From assembly GCA_965660635.1 (NCBI GenBank), contig CBFIAS010000001.1, positions 1 through 64,000 of the forward strand: a stretch of 64,000 nt of DNA. Direction: 5' to 3'. This DNA is from UBA7374 sp965660635. GTDB lineage: Bacteria > Verrucomicrobiota > Verrucomicrobiia > Opitutales > Coraliomargaritaceae. A model generated the notes under the pieces. It did not search any database. It was not told where the DNA came from and worked only from the letters and a program-made list of their open reading frames with translations. The position numbers and the translations under genes are program-made. Shown piece by piece: positions 49,301-56,569 of the stretch; position 1 is the first letter of the stretch; every line of letters begins with the position of its first letter.

Positions 49301-49307
49301 AAACCAC
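46305..49307 (-). CDS. gcvP: Glycine dehydrogenase (P-protein), fused GcvPA-GcvPB
   Basis: A ~1000-residue PLP enzyme that decarboxylates glycine and passes the aminomethyl group to H-protein. The N-terminal ~470 residues resemble GcvPA (RHYIPASEADISGMLEAVG, then ATSNICSNQAFIATIVGAA). The C-terminal half resembles GcvPB (YPLGSCTMKYNPRVNDWAA and the PLP motif NLHKTWTIPHGGGGPG with Lys744). The PLP motif reads like split-type enzymes rather than the E. coli-type fused protein. No ATG lies near the family start. GTG at 49307 or an internal TTG (for example 49265) must be used, so the N-terminus is uncertain. It is divergent from gcvT; no gcvH is in the window. Confidence 0.92.
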   Translation of the reverse strand: MVCQAARFTLYESILITSSTTAETRERARHYIPASEADISGMLEAVGQSSFEGLFAHIDPDVLFAEAPDLPEELDPEALRARLQDIAGRNRIGNSFLGDGLLDLEPASVVEPVCSIRNLTTAYTPYQPELSQGTLIAHWIYQCALSRLTGFEAVNASLYERSTAIFEGIAAAARMTRKASLALVPETLYPGDLEVLQTLVEGTALEIETVPADPRTGLIDLEATRSRAERAGANLAAIVFPQVNTFGLLEDVDALADLAAESGAKSVAVIDPLLLAAGGLKPPVQFGSSGADIIVGEAQHLAVGPNFGGPGLGLFGVRFSEKERAGVRAAPGRFIGKARDRSGRDCRVGVLATREQHIRKDKATSNICSNQAFIATIVGAALLQRGDDGLSAILQTMRERAGEAVSRLTAFEGVTLAFPESVSYHEVTLSLPIPAAELLARAHAAGTLAGADVSSRLPGGRHLLKLSFSNRPQDIDALAEVFEACFGSPGGAPSLQCPAPSAEDLRKEAPGLLSFSAEAVLDYYKQLGDLNVSPDDGCYPLGSCTMKYNPRVNDWAAGLPGFTGLHPQAPAADAQGTLCLLHEIQEWFKKITGLAAVTTQPVAGAQGELVGLKLFQAYHRDHGGQRDVVLIPRSAHGTNFATATMAGFCGEGGRIVYLEADAGGRVLEADLDRQVEAYGERVAGIMITNPNTSGIFETDFKRIAEKVHAVGGLVYMDGANMNAIAGWVDLGALGVDAVHNNLHKTWTIPHGGGGPGDAIVAVSERLEPYLPGYQIEQTSGQSYVPVRPPKSIGSFHRHWGNFAHKVRCYTYLLRLGREGVRRMSAMAVLSARYTQSRLTPEYALLPTGADSEPRMHEFIITLQEADYAALDAVGLRPADAAPRIGKLFLDFGFHAPTVAWPEPLGLMIEPTESYTKAELDRFADAVLAIRRLLREHPKTLLSAPHFTPIDRVEEAEANRDVCLSEPLDALPALNQPRVSSSELAKLPVDQIYAKIVDAAA

Positions 49308-49372
49308 GGAATGCGGTTAAATAAAAAACTGTGTCTGCGCCGCGTTGCGGCTCAGGCCAGGGATTTTTGCTT

Positions 49373-50485
49373 ATGACTGACTCCAGAAGGCTTCCTCTTC
49401 ACGAATTCCACGCCGCGCACGGCGCCCGCTTCGTCGCCTTTGGCGGCTGGGAGATGCCGGTGCAATACAGTAGTATCATCGAGGAGCACAAGGCGGTTCG
49501 TGGTGCGGCCGGGCTGTTCGACGTGAGCCACATGGGCGAAGTACGGGTGACCGGGCCGGGTGCCGCGGCCTATTTGGACCGGCTTTTGGTCAACTCCATC
49601 GGGAGCGCAGCCGACGGACGGGCAATCTACTCGCCGATGTGCCTAGAGGACGGCGGGGTGGTCGACGACCTGATCGTGTACCGGATCACCGCGGAGGAGT
49701 TCCTGCTCTGCGTGAACGCGGCCAATCATGCAAAGGACTTGGCATGGATGCGGGAAAAGGCCGCCCTCTGGGGGCTGGATGCAGATCTTGCTGACGTGTC
49801 GGACGACTTCGCCCTACTCGCCCTGCAGGGACCGGATGCGGCCTCGATTCTGGAAGCATGCGGCTTTGACGGGATCTCCGGGCTGGGCCGCTTCCGGCAC
49901 GAATGCCGGCCCCTCGAAACGGGCGGAAGCGCGCGGATCTGCCGGACGGGCTACACTGGCGAGGACGGGTTTGAAATCTTTCTCCATCCGGACGAGGCGG
50001 AAACGCTCACAGGCAAACTGCTGGAGGCGGGATCGGGACGTGGCCTCCGGCTCTGCGGACTGGGCGCGCGTGACAGCCTGCGACTGGAAGCCGGGTTGCC
50101 GCTCTACGGGCACGAGCTTTCGGAGGAAATCACGCCGCTGGAGGCCGGGCTGGACTGGACGGTGAAGCTGGAGAAGGCGGACTTCACCGGAAAGGACGCA
50201 CTGCGCAAGCAGGCGGAAGGGGGCCTGACAAGGCGGCTTGCCCACTTCAAGCTTTCGGGCCGCCGCATCGCCCGGCAGGGCGCGGCAGTGGTGGATGCTG
50301 CGGGACAATCTGTTGGAACCGTCCTCTCCGGCACGCACTCGCCGACCCTGAACTGCCCGGTCGGAAGCGCTTTGATCGACTTAGCCGCACTTGAGGAACC
50401 GCTGTCGGTGGATCTGCGCGGGCACAAGGAGGCACTGCAACAGGCACGCCCGCCGCTGCACCGGGAGACCAGTAATCGTAAGTAA
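49373..50485 (+). CDS. gcvT: Aminomethyltransferase (glycine cleavage T-protein)
   Basis: A 370-residue folate-dependent enzyme. Blocks: F-G-G-W-E-M-P-V-Q-Y, H-K-A-V-R-G-A-A-G-L-F-D-V-S-H-M-G-E, DGGVVDDLIVYR, C-V-N-A-A-N, S-D-D-F-A-L-L-A-L-Q-G-P, C-R-T-G-Y-T-G-E-D-G-F-E and A-R-D-S-L-R-L-E-A-G-L-P-L-Y-G-H. The last codons are unusual. Up to 50469 they match a second copy at 51206-51233 that continues to its own in-frame stop (G-T-stop). A toxin-antitoxin insertion seems to have replaced the native tail (RETGT) with RETSNRK. Confidence 0.94.
   Translation: MTDSRRLPLHEFHAAHGARFVAFGGWEMPVQYSSIIEEHKAVRGAAGLFDVSHMGEVRVTGPGAAAYLDRLLVNSIGSAADGRAIYSPMCLEDGGVVDDLIVYRITAEEFLLCVNAANHAKDLAWMREKAALWGLDADLADVSDDFALLALQGPDAASILEACGFDGISGLGRFRHECRPLETGGSARICRTGYTGEDGFEIFLHPDEAETLTGKLLEAGSGRGLRLCGLGARDSLRLEAGLPLYGHELSEEITPLEAGLDWTVKLEKADFTGKDALRKQAEGGLTRRLAHFKLSGRRIARQGAAVVDAAGQSVGTVLSGTHSPTLNCPVGSALIDLAALEEPLSVDLRGHKEALQQARPPLHRETSNRK
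50442..50469. repeat. 28-bp direct repeat in gcvT 3' end, left copy
   Basis: Identical over 28 bases to 51206-51233. It encodes the gcvT residues A-R-P-P-L-H-R-E-T. The two copies bracket toxin-antitoxin module 2. Confidence 0.9.
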
Positions 50486-50578
50486 AAGAGGCCAATCCAA
50501 CGAGCAAAGCCCAAACATAGGTTATACCAGTTCTCAGAACGCGTTTGACTTTTGTCCGCATAACCGCGATTAAAAGTC

Positions 50579-50794
50579 ATGTCGATTGTCAGCATACCGG
50601 CTCATTTTGATGGGAAGCACGTCAGGCTGGACAGGGTCGCGTCCATTCCTCGCAATGCCCGCCTAATAGTTACTGTTATTTCAGATGGTGACGAAGAGAG
50701 GGATGAATTTCTACAGTTAGCCTCTCAAAACTTGGCGCGCGCATACGATGGGGACGAGGTGGAGTATTCATTGTCAGACTGCGTCGGTGAATGA
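50579..50794 (+). CDS. Putative antitoxin (module 2)
   Basis: A 71-residue acidic protein. A predicted beta-rich N-terminus (M-S-I-V-S-I-P-A-H-F-D-G-K-H-V-R-L, then A-R-L-I-V-T-V-I) is followed by an acidic helical C-terminus (DEERDEFLQLASQNLARAYD). The layout and its four-base ATGA overlap with a downstream PemK-like gene indicate an antitoxin. It is not a standard MazE sequence and I do not recognise the family. Confidence 0.7.
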   Translation: MSIVSIPAHFDGKHVRLDRVASIPRNARLIVTVISDGDEERDEFLQLASQNLARAYDGDEVEYSLSDCVGE

Positions 50795-51126
50795 ATCCTG
50801 GCGCGGTCATTTTATCCAATGTTCAGCAAGCTGACGGGCAATTAAAGCCTCGCCCGATGATAGTCTTGCAGATTATGCCGCCTTTCTCTGATCTCCTCGT
50901 TGTCGCTCTAAGCAGTCAGTTGAGACATGAAGTGGAGAATTTCGACGAGGTTATTGACGAAGATTCTGATGACTATACGTCAAGTGGATTGAAGGTACCT
51001 TCATTGATTCGGCTAGGTTTGCTTTCGACTATCCCTCGTTCCGATTATATCGGAAGGCTCGGCAATATTTCCGAGAACCGATTGAGCCGCCTCAGAAATC
51101 GCCTCGCAGGACACATCGAAAGCTAG
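50791..51126 (+). CDS. MazF/PemK-like toxin (module 2)
   Basis: A 111-residue PemK-fold protein. It starts N-P-G-A-V-I-L-S-N-V-Q-Q-A-D-G-Q-L-K-P-R-P-M-I-V-L, matching the 'G.i....f....g..K.RPvlVl' strand-loop-strand of the family. A strand F-S-D-L-L-V-V-A-L-S-S-Q and S-L-I-R-L-G-L-L-S-T-I-P follow. It is divergent in sequence from the toxins of modules 1 and 3. A hairpin (GGAGGGGC ... GCCCCTCC, about 51158-51194) follows the gene and precedes the right 28-bp repeat. Confidence 0.72.
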   Translation: MNPGAVILSNVQQADGQLKPRPMIVLQIMPPFSDLLVVALSSQLRHEVENFDEVIDEDSDDYTSSGLKVPSLIRLGLLSTIPRSDYIGRLGNISENRLSRLRNRLAGHIES

Positions 51127-51205
51127 AGCCAATTCGATTTAATTCTGATATATTGGCGGAGGGGCCACCTTTCTCCGCAACAAAATGCCCCTCCGTTCCG
51201 CAGGA

Positions 51206-51233
51206 AGGCACGCCCGCCGCTGCACCGGGAGAC
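51206..51233. repeat. 28-bp direct repeat, right copy (displaced gcvT end)
   Basis: An exact copy of 50442-50469. Read in the gcvT frame it continues A-R-P-P-L-H-R-E-T-G-T and stops at TAG 51241-51243. That TAG overlaps the stop of the convergent HtrA-like gene. It looks like the original gcvT terminus. Confidence 0.88.
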
Positions 51234-51239
51234 GGGGAC

Positions 51240-52331
51240 CTAGCGGGCCGAGGCGGGCTCTTCCTCAAGCGCCTGGTTGGCGACCGGGGGTAGCCCGGTG
51301 ACGACAGAGGCCTCCATCATCGGATCTTTTTCCGGCCGCGGCAAGGTCTTCACGGAAAACTCCATTTCCTCGCCTCCGCGGTTGACCTTGATGGAGGTGA
51401 ACTGGTTGGCCCGGGTAAAGAAAATGGCGCTAGGCACATCGGAGACATCTGCAATCTCACGCCCGCCGATGGCGAGCACTTGATCCCCCTCCTTCAGGCC
51501 GGCCTTTTCTGCGGGAGCATCGGATACGAGACGGGAGAGAAAGACATTGCGCTGGTCCCCCTCGTCCACCTTGGCAGTGACTTCCAGCCCCATCCAGCCA
51601 TGGATAATGTGCCCGGCGAAGAGCAGGTCGTCGCGCACCCGCGCGACGGCGTCTGGAGGCAGGCAATAGGAGCCGTCCAGTTCAGCGATGGCGGCGACGG
51701 ACATGCCGATGAAACGCCCGTTGATGTCGAGCATGGGGCATCCGCCCTGCCCGCCATCGACGGGAATGGAGGTACGGAGGTAACCGGTGGGAAATATGCG
51801 CTTGCCCAACTTCTTGTCGTAGCCGGTGACAATGCCCATGGCGGGCGAGGGATCGAAATCGAGCGGACAGGAGAGCGCCACGACTATCGACCCGAGGGCA
51901 GGCCGGGGCAGGCTGGAATCGATGGGGATGATGGTAAAATTCTCTGGCGGCTGGAGGAGCCGCAAGACGGAGATATTGGTCAACAGGTCGTGCCCGACGG
52001 CCTCGGCGGCGTAGGGCTTGCCCTGATACTCGATCCAGACGCGATCGGCTCCGGCGGCCCGGCTGGCGCTGACCAGCACGTGGCCTTCCTTGCTGATGAA
52101 AAAGCCTGTGCCGACACGCACCATGACGTTGAGCGAGTCGTCGTCCTTCTTCTCTTCCTGCCCGGCCTGCCGGTAAGCGGCCTTGACCCGGACAATGGCG
52201 CCCTTGTTCTGCTCAAAGACCTGGACGATCCGGCCCTGCAGGGCAAGGGCGTCCGCAGTGGACGCGGAAAGGGGGGCGTGGCTGAACACCGCGAAGAGTG
52301 CAAGGAACCCGTATCGCTGAAGCCTCTGCAT
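51240..52331 (-). CDS. HtrA/DegP-like protein with PDZ domain, catalytically dead
   Basis: A 363-residue exported protein: signal peptide 1-23, trypsin-like double barrel about 40-225, PDZ about 235-325. The protease scaffold is clear (GTGFFISKEGHVLV, NISVLRL, G-I-V-T-G-Y-D, LDINGRFIGMSVAAI). Aligned to DegP, the catalytic His falls at Ser90 (V-L-V-S-A-S-R), the Asp at Asn119 (L-L-T-N-I-S) and the Ser at Gly196 (G-G-Q-G-G-C-P where GNSGGP is expected). All three are lost. The PDZ motif A-G-L-K-E-G-D-Q-V-L-A-I-G is intact. It follows an ECF sigma and membrane anti-sigma gene, so a regulatory sensor or scaffold role is inferred. Confidence 0.85.
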   Translation of the reverse strand: MQRLQRYGFLALFAVFSHAPLSASTADALALQGRIVQVFEQNKGAIVRVKAAYRQAGQEEKKDDDSLNVMVRVGTGFFISKEGHVLVSASRAAGADRVWIEYQGKPYAAEAVGHDLLTNISVLRLLQPPENFTIIPIDSSLPRPALGSIVVALSCPLDFDPSPAMGIVTGYDKKLGKRIFPTGYLRTSIPVDGGQGGCPMLDINGRFIGMSVAAIAELDGSYCLPPDAVARVRDDLLFAGHIIHGWMGLEVTAKVDEGDQRNVFLSRLVSDAPAEKAGLKEGDQVLAIGGREIADVSDVPSAIFFTRANQFTSIKVNRGGEEMEFSVKTLPRPEKDPMMEASVVTGLPPVANQALEEEPASAR

Positions 52332-52334
52332 GCG

Positions 52335-52859
52335 CTAGAAAGTCAAACTGGCCAGCATGGCGCCGCCGGTGCGGGCAGCGGCCTCCTGGACGGAGTAATC
52401 GGCCTGGGTGAATCCGGTCGCCTCGACCCGGTCCATCCCGAAGTCTTGTTGAAAGTCGCCCTCGCCCACGCTGATCGAGTCGATGGCGTAATCCACGACT
52501 TCGACACCGGGTACCGGAACAGCGGAGTCAGGGGCCGGAACACGGGGTGTCGAGGCAGCTAAGGGCACGGGCACGGGCACGGCGACGGAGGATGGCTCGA
52601 AGATGGGCGCCAGGGCGAGCAATGCAAGGGCGGCCGTAGCGGAGGCGAGCAGGCCGGCGGGGAACAACCTGCCAGTCGACCCGCGGAAGACTTGCCGGTA
52701 GAAGGGATCTTTCTTGACCAGGGTCTTCAGCATGCGCTGGTGCAGTTCCCGGTCAAAGCGGTTCCAATAGGCTGCGTCCGGACGTTCTGCCTGTTTGAAG
52801 CGCAGCAAATCTTCCAACTGCACGTCCGTATTTCGCGTCTGGTCTTCAGGTTTTAGCAT
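52335..52859 (-). CDS. Putative membrane anti-sigma factor
   Basis: A 174-residue protein. A cytoplasmic helical N-terminal part has E-D-L-L-R-F-K-Q-A-E-R-P-D-A-A-Y-W-N-R-F-D-R-E-L. A single transmembrane helix (LFPAGLLASATAALALLALA, about 65-85) and a Pro/Val-rich periplasmic tail follow. It lies directly downstream of the ECF sigma gene, the usual anti-sigma position, and 3 bases before the HtrA-like gene. It lacks the zinc H-x3-C-x2-C motif. The role is inferred from topology and context. The start is set at MLKPEDQ. Confidence 0.65.
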   Translation of the reverse strand: MLKPEDQTRNTDVQLEDLLRFKQAERPDAAYWNRFDRELHQRMLKTLVKKDPFYRQVFRGSTGRLFPAGLLASATAALALLALAPIFEPSSVAVPVPVPLAASTPRVPAPDSAVPVPGVEVVDYAIDSISVGEGDFQQDFGMDRVEATGFTQADYSVQEAAARTGGAMLASLTF

Positions 52860-52919
52860 GGGATGGTAGAGTTTGGGTGGGCAATGAAAAATATAATGGG
52901 CCAAGCGGCTTAATTCGGC

Positions 52920-53555
52920 TTAATTCAGGTAGTCCTGCAGGTAGGATTGCAGTTGTTGCTTGGCGTAGTGGAGCCGGGAGCGAACCGTGCCGACGGAAGT
53001 CTTTGTGACTTCCGCGATGGCGGCGTGCTCCAGGCCCTCGATTTCATGTAAAATGACGACTGTGCGATGTTTAGGAGACAATTTTTGAAGCGATTCGTTC
53101 AATCTTTCCTGCAATTCCCGTACCAGAACGCCCTTCTCGGTGCGACTCTTTGCCGTGAGTTTCTCGACGATTTCGGATGAACTGGCAGATTCGTGCACGG
53201 TCTCGTAGTTGATGAATCGCCGACGGCCCTGCTTTTTGAGAAAACTCATGGTCGTGTTCAGGGCAATCCGGTACAGCCAGGTGAAAAAGGCCGACCGGCC
53301 GCGGAACCGCCCTATCGCACGGAATGCCTTGATGAAGGTCTCTTGCGTGAGATCCGAAGCGTCTTCCCGGTTGCCGGTTAAATTGTAAATAATGGAGAAG
53401 ATGGACTCGCGGTACTTGCCCACGAGTTGGTCAAAGGCCCCGACCCGGCCCTCCTGCACTTCTTGCACAACCGCCCAGTCCGCGTCCCGCTCGCTCGAGT
53501 GCTCGCTCGAGTGCTCTGGTGCGAAGGCCTTGGTGACTGTTCCGGTCGTTGACAT
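52920..53555 (-). CDS. ECF-type RNA polymerase sigma factor
   Basis: A 211-residue sigma-70 family member with only regions 2 and 4. Region 2 carries D-A-S-D-L-T-Q-E-T-F-I-K-A-F-R and S-A-F-F-T-W-L-Y-R-I-A-L-N. Region 4 carries L-S-P-K-H-R-T-V-V-I-L-H-E-I-E-G-L-E-H-A-A-I-A and the recognition helix S-V-G-T-V-R-S-R-L-H-Y-A-K. It is RpoE/SigW-like. The N-terminal extension holds a small in-frame duplication (EHSSEHSSE). It heads the sigma/anti-sigma/HtrA-like unit, 51 bases downstream of galE. Confidence 0.9.
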   Translation of the reverse strand: MSTTGTVTKAFAPEHSSEHSSERDADWAVVQEVQEGRVGAFDQLVGKYRESIFSIIYNLTGNREDASDLTQETFIKAFRAIGRFRGRSAFFTWLYRIALNTTMSFLKKQGRRRFINYETVHESASSSEIVEKLTAKSRTEKGVLVRELQERLNESLQKLSPKHRTVVILHEIEGLEHAAIAEVTKTSVGTVRSRLHYAKQQLQSYLQDYLN

Positions 53556-53606
53556 CTGTATCCTTTATGCAATGCACGGGACCGGCCCAAGGCAAGCAAA
53601 AGGCGA

Positions 53607-54605
53607 TCAGGCGCCGAAGCCTCCCGGATGAGCCTGGTGCCAGCGCCAGGCCGTGGCGATGGTGTCCTTCACATCCATGTATTGAACCTCCCAGCCCAGT
53701 TCGCGGCGGGCCTTGCTCGAATCGGCATAGAGGGCCGGAGGATCGCCGGGACGGCGATCCGACTCGACCACCGGCACCTTGAGGCCGGTCACCGCCTCGA
53801 CCGCGTCGATAATCTCGCGCACGGAATTTGGCCGCCCGGTGCCGAGGTTGTAGAACAGGCCGGCACCCGGCTCCTCAAGCTTGTCGAAGACGGCGATATG
53901 GGCGCGGGAGAGGTCGTCCACATGCACGTAGTCCCGCAGGCAGGTGCCGTCAGGCGTCGGGTAGTCAGTCCCGAAGATTTTTATGTTCTCGCGACGGCCC
54001 GTCGCCGCGTCGATGACGAGCGGGATCAGATGGGTCTCCGGCTTGTGGTCCTCGCCAATGCTGCCGTCCTCGGCCGCACCCGACGCGTTGAAGTAGCGAA
54101 ACGCCGCAAAGCTCATCCCGTAGGCATGGGCGAAGGCCTTCAGGCAGTTCTCCACGTCAAGCTTGGTCTGCCCGTAGGGATTGATTGGTGCCTGCGGCAT
54201 GTCCTCCGTCAAAGGCAGAGTCTCCGGCTCACCGTAGGTCGCGCAAGTCGAGGAAAAGACGAACTTCCTGACCCCGTGGTCGAGCATCGCCTCGAGCAGA
54301 CGGAGTGTCGCGACGAAGTTGTTGTCGTAATACTTCCGCGGATCGGTGACCGACTCGCCGACATAAGCGAAGGCCGCGAAGTGCATGACGAGTTCAATGG
54401 ATTCCTTCGCCAGGATCCCGCCGACGGCGGCGCGATCCCCCAGGTCGCACTGGTAGAAGGGCACGTCGCCCGCCACCGCCTGCCGGTGGCCGAAGACCAA
54501 ATTATCCAGCACAACAGGCTCATGGCCCGCCAACTGCAACTGGCGCACGCAATGGCTGCCGATGTAACCCGCACCTCCAACAACAAGTACCTTCATGTCC
54601 GCCAT
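53607..54605 (-). CDS. galE: UDP-glucose 4-epimerase
   Basis: A 332-residue extended SDR. NAD motif V-V-G-G-A-G-Y-I-G-S-H is at the N-terminus, then H-F-A-A-F-A-Y-V-G-E-S, catalytic S-S-T-C-A-T-Y-G and Y-G-Q-T-K, and Y-F-N-A-S-G-A. The C-terminal D-Y-V-H-V-D-D-L and E-S-D-R-R-P-G-D-P are typical of GalE. Either MADMKVL (54605) or MKVL (54596) could be the start. It interconverts UDP-glucose and UDP-galactose for surface polysaccharide. Confidence 0.93.
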   Translation of the reverse strand: MADMKVLVVGGAGYIGSHCVRQLQLAGHEPVVLDNLVFGHRQAVAGDVPFYQCDLGDRAAVGGILAKESIELVMHFAAFAYVGESVTDPRKYYDNNFVATLRLLEAMLDHGVRKFVFSSTCATYGEPETLPLTEDMPQAPINPYGQTKLDVENCLKAFAHAYGMSFAAFRYFNASGAAEDGSIGEDHKPETHLIPLVIDAATGRRENIKIFGTDYPTPDGTCLRDYVHVDDLSRAHIAVFDKLEEPGAGLFYNLGTGRPNSVREIIDAVEAVTGLKVPVVESDRRPGDPPALYADSSKARRELGWEVQYMDVKDTIATAWRWHQAHPGGFGA

Positions 54606-54758
54606 GCAAACCGCCGCGCCGCCGGTGTCGAAGAAAAAACCATCCCTTTCCTGCCAAAACCGGCAAAAGGAGGCCAACCGCGGGAACCAAACCGGACCCG
54701 GTATGCTTTTCCACTATTGACAGCCCCACCGCACGACATGGTAACAAGACAGCTACCC

Positions 54759-55991
54759 ATGCAGCAAAAACGCATCGTCATAACAGGCGTGGGCCTGACC
54801 GCACCAAACGGCAACTGTTTGGAGACTTACCGCCAGCAACTGCTCGACGGCGTCTCCGGTGTGCAAACGATTGAAATGCGCTACATGGGACCGGTGCCGG
54901 CCGGTGTCTGCGACTTCGATGCGAAGAAATACCAGACGCGCAAGGAACTGCGCGTGGGCACCCGGGCTGGAAGCATCGCCATCTACTGCGCAAGGGAAGC
55001 CGTCGCAGCCAGCGGGCTGAACTTTGAATCTATCGACAAGTCGCGAATCGGCGTCTATGTAGGCACCACCGAACATGGCAATGTGGAGACGGAGAACGAG
55101 GTCTACAACATCTCCAAGTTCGACTACGACACCCGCTACTGGACGCACCACCACAACCCGCGCACCGTGGCTAACAACCCGGCCGGAGAGATCACCATCA
55201 ACATGGGCATCACCGGCCCCCACTACACCATCGGGGCCGCCTGCGCCGCAGGCAACGCCGGGCTTGTCCAGGCCGTGCAGATGCTCCGCCTCGGCGAAGT
55301 GGACTGCGCCCTCGCCGGAGGGGTCAGCGAGAGCATCCAGACCTTCGGCATCTTCGCCGGGTTCAAGAGCCAGGGCGCCCTGGCCGAGCACGCCGATCCG
55401 GCCAAGGCAAGCCGTCCCTTCGACCGCGGGCGCAACGGCATCGTCGTCTCCGAGGGCGGCGCCATCTACACCCTGGAGCGCCTGGAAGACGCCCAGGCCC
55501 GCGGCGCACCCATCCTCGGCGAGATCATCGGCTACTGCATCAATTCCGACGCCAGCGACTACGTCCTGCCCAATCCGGTCCGGCAGGCCGAGTGCATGCG
55601 CGCGGCCCTGGCCAACGCCGGTCTCCAGCCCGGCGACATCGATATCGTCAACACCCACGCCACCTCCACCCCGCAAGGGGACATCCAGGAGTGCAAAGCC
55701 ATCGCCGAAGTCTTCGCCGATTGCCCCGGCACCTATGTAAACAACACCAAGAGCTTCATCGGCCACGCCATGGGCGCGGCCGGCGCCCTCGAACTGGCAG
55801 GAAACCTCCCCGCCTTCCAGGACAACATCGTGCACCCCACCACGAACATCGAAGATCTCGATCCGGAATGCGCCCTCCCCAACCTTGTCATCAACCAACC
55901 CCGCAAGGTTGACGCCGTCGAACTTATCCTCAACAACTCTTTTGGCATGCTGGGAATCAACTCCGCGCTGATCGTGCGAAAATTCACTTAG
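54759..55991 (+). CDS. Beta-ketoacyl-ACP synthase (KAS II/FabF-like)
   Basis: A 410-residue thiolase-fold condensing enzyme. The active site is Cys162 in I-G-A-A-C-A-A-G-N, His300 in N-T-H-A-T-S-T-P-Q-G-D, Lys331 and His336 in K-S-F-I-G-H-A-M-G-A-A-G. The residues around Cys (GAACAAGN) differ from the usual 'TACA(S/T)' of housekeeping FabF. With an adjacent ACP and a CrtI-like oxidoreductase this suggests a specialised acyl pathway. An ATG seven codons upstream (54738) is an alternative start. The gene is divergent from galE. Confidence 0.9.
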   Translation: MQQKRIVITGVGLTAPNGNCLETYRQQLLDGVSGVQTIEMRYMGPVPAGVCDFDAKKYQTRKELRVGTRAGSIAIYCAREAVAASGLNFESIDKSRIGVYVGTTEHGNVETENEVYNISKFDYDTRYWTHHHNPRTVANNPAGEITINMGITGPHYTIGAACAAGNAGLVQAVQMLRLGEVDCALAGGVSESIQTFGIFAGFKSQGALAEHADPAKASRPFDRGRNGIVVSEGGAIYTLERLEDAQARGAPILGEIIGYCINSDASDYVLPNPVRQAECMRAALANAGLQPGDIDIVNTHATSTPQGDIQECKAIAEVFADCPGTYVNNTKSFIGHAMGAAGALELAGNLPAFQDNIVHPTTNIEDLDPECALPNLVINQPRKVDAVELILNNSFGMLGINSALIVRKFT

Positions 55992-56023
55992 TAACCCGAC
56001 CCGGCCGGAAAACAAAACAGAAC

Positions 56024-56275
56024 ATGACAGAAGACCAGGTAAAACAAATCGTAATCGATATCATCAACGAAATTGCCCCCGACGAAGACACCTCTGACTT
56101 GAAGAGCGAGGTCAACCTGCGCGAGCAGATGGATCTCGATTCCATGGACTTCCTCGACATCGTCATGGAACTGCGCAAGCAGCACGGCATCGAAGTCCCT
56201 GAGGCCGATTATCCCCGCCTCGCCTCGCTCGACAGCTGCGCGGAATACCTCACCCCCAAGTTCAACGGGAAGTAG
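56024..56275 (+). CDS. Acyl carrier protein
   Basis: An 83-residue ACP. The phosphopantetheine site is Ser40 in M-D-L-D-S-M-D-F-L-D. Helices are acidic as expected. It differs from primary AcpP (usually L-G-A-D-S-L-D), so it is likely dedicated to the adjacent ketoacyl synthase 32 bases upstream. Confidence 0.9.
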   Translation: MTEDQVKQIVIDIINEIAPDEDTSDLKSEVNLREQMDLDSMDFLDIVMELRKQHGIEVPEADYPRLASLDSCAEYLTPKFNGK

Positions 56276-56347
56276 TCTCCTCGGAGTCTGCAGTGCGCAG
56301 TCAGGCCCACGCTTGACACGAGCTGACGCTTGTAACATGTTATTAGC

Positions 56348-56569
56348 ATGTCTGTGGGAGATGCCAGCCAGCGGATGCGCCTCTACCGCGAACGCCTCCG
56401 CGCAAGGGGCTTGAAACCCGTGCAAATCTGGGTGCACGACACACAAGCACCCGCTTTTCGCGATGAGCTCCGCAAGCAGATCGAACGGCTCAACCCCGCA
56501 GCCGAGCAGGATGCACTCGACTTCATTGAAAGCGTCGCGGAATTCCCGGAAGCAGAAAACAGTGAATGA
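56348..56569 (+). CDS. MazE-family (DUF3018-like) antitoxin (module 3)
   Basis: A 73-residue protein. Its N-terminus (R-M-R-L-Y-R-E-R-L-R-A-R-G-L-K-P-V-Q-I-W-V) is the ribbon-helix-helix-like signature of the DUF3018 antitoxin group. A charged helix and acidic tail (A-E-F-P-E-A-E-N-S-E) follow. It overlaps the toxin gene by four bases. Confidence 0.85.
   Translation: MSVGDASQRMRLYRERLRARGLKPVQIWVHDTQAPAFRDELRKQIERLNPAAEQDALDFIESVAEFPEAENSE

Noticed and set aside
49308..49372. Glycine riboswitch between gcvP and gcvT
   Set aside because: Only 65 bases separate the genes and the tandem glycine aptamer core is not seen.
53628..54758. Very long in-frame extension upstream of the ketoacyl synthase gene
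   Set aside because: It lies antisense to galE, which has full catalytic motifs. The extension shows no domain and is a by-product of GC-rich codon bias.
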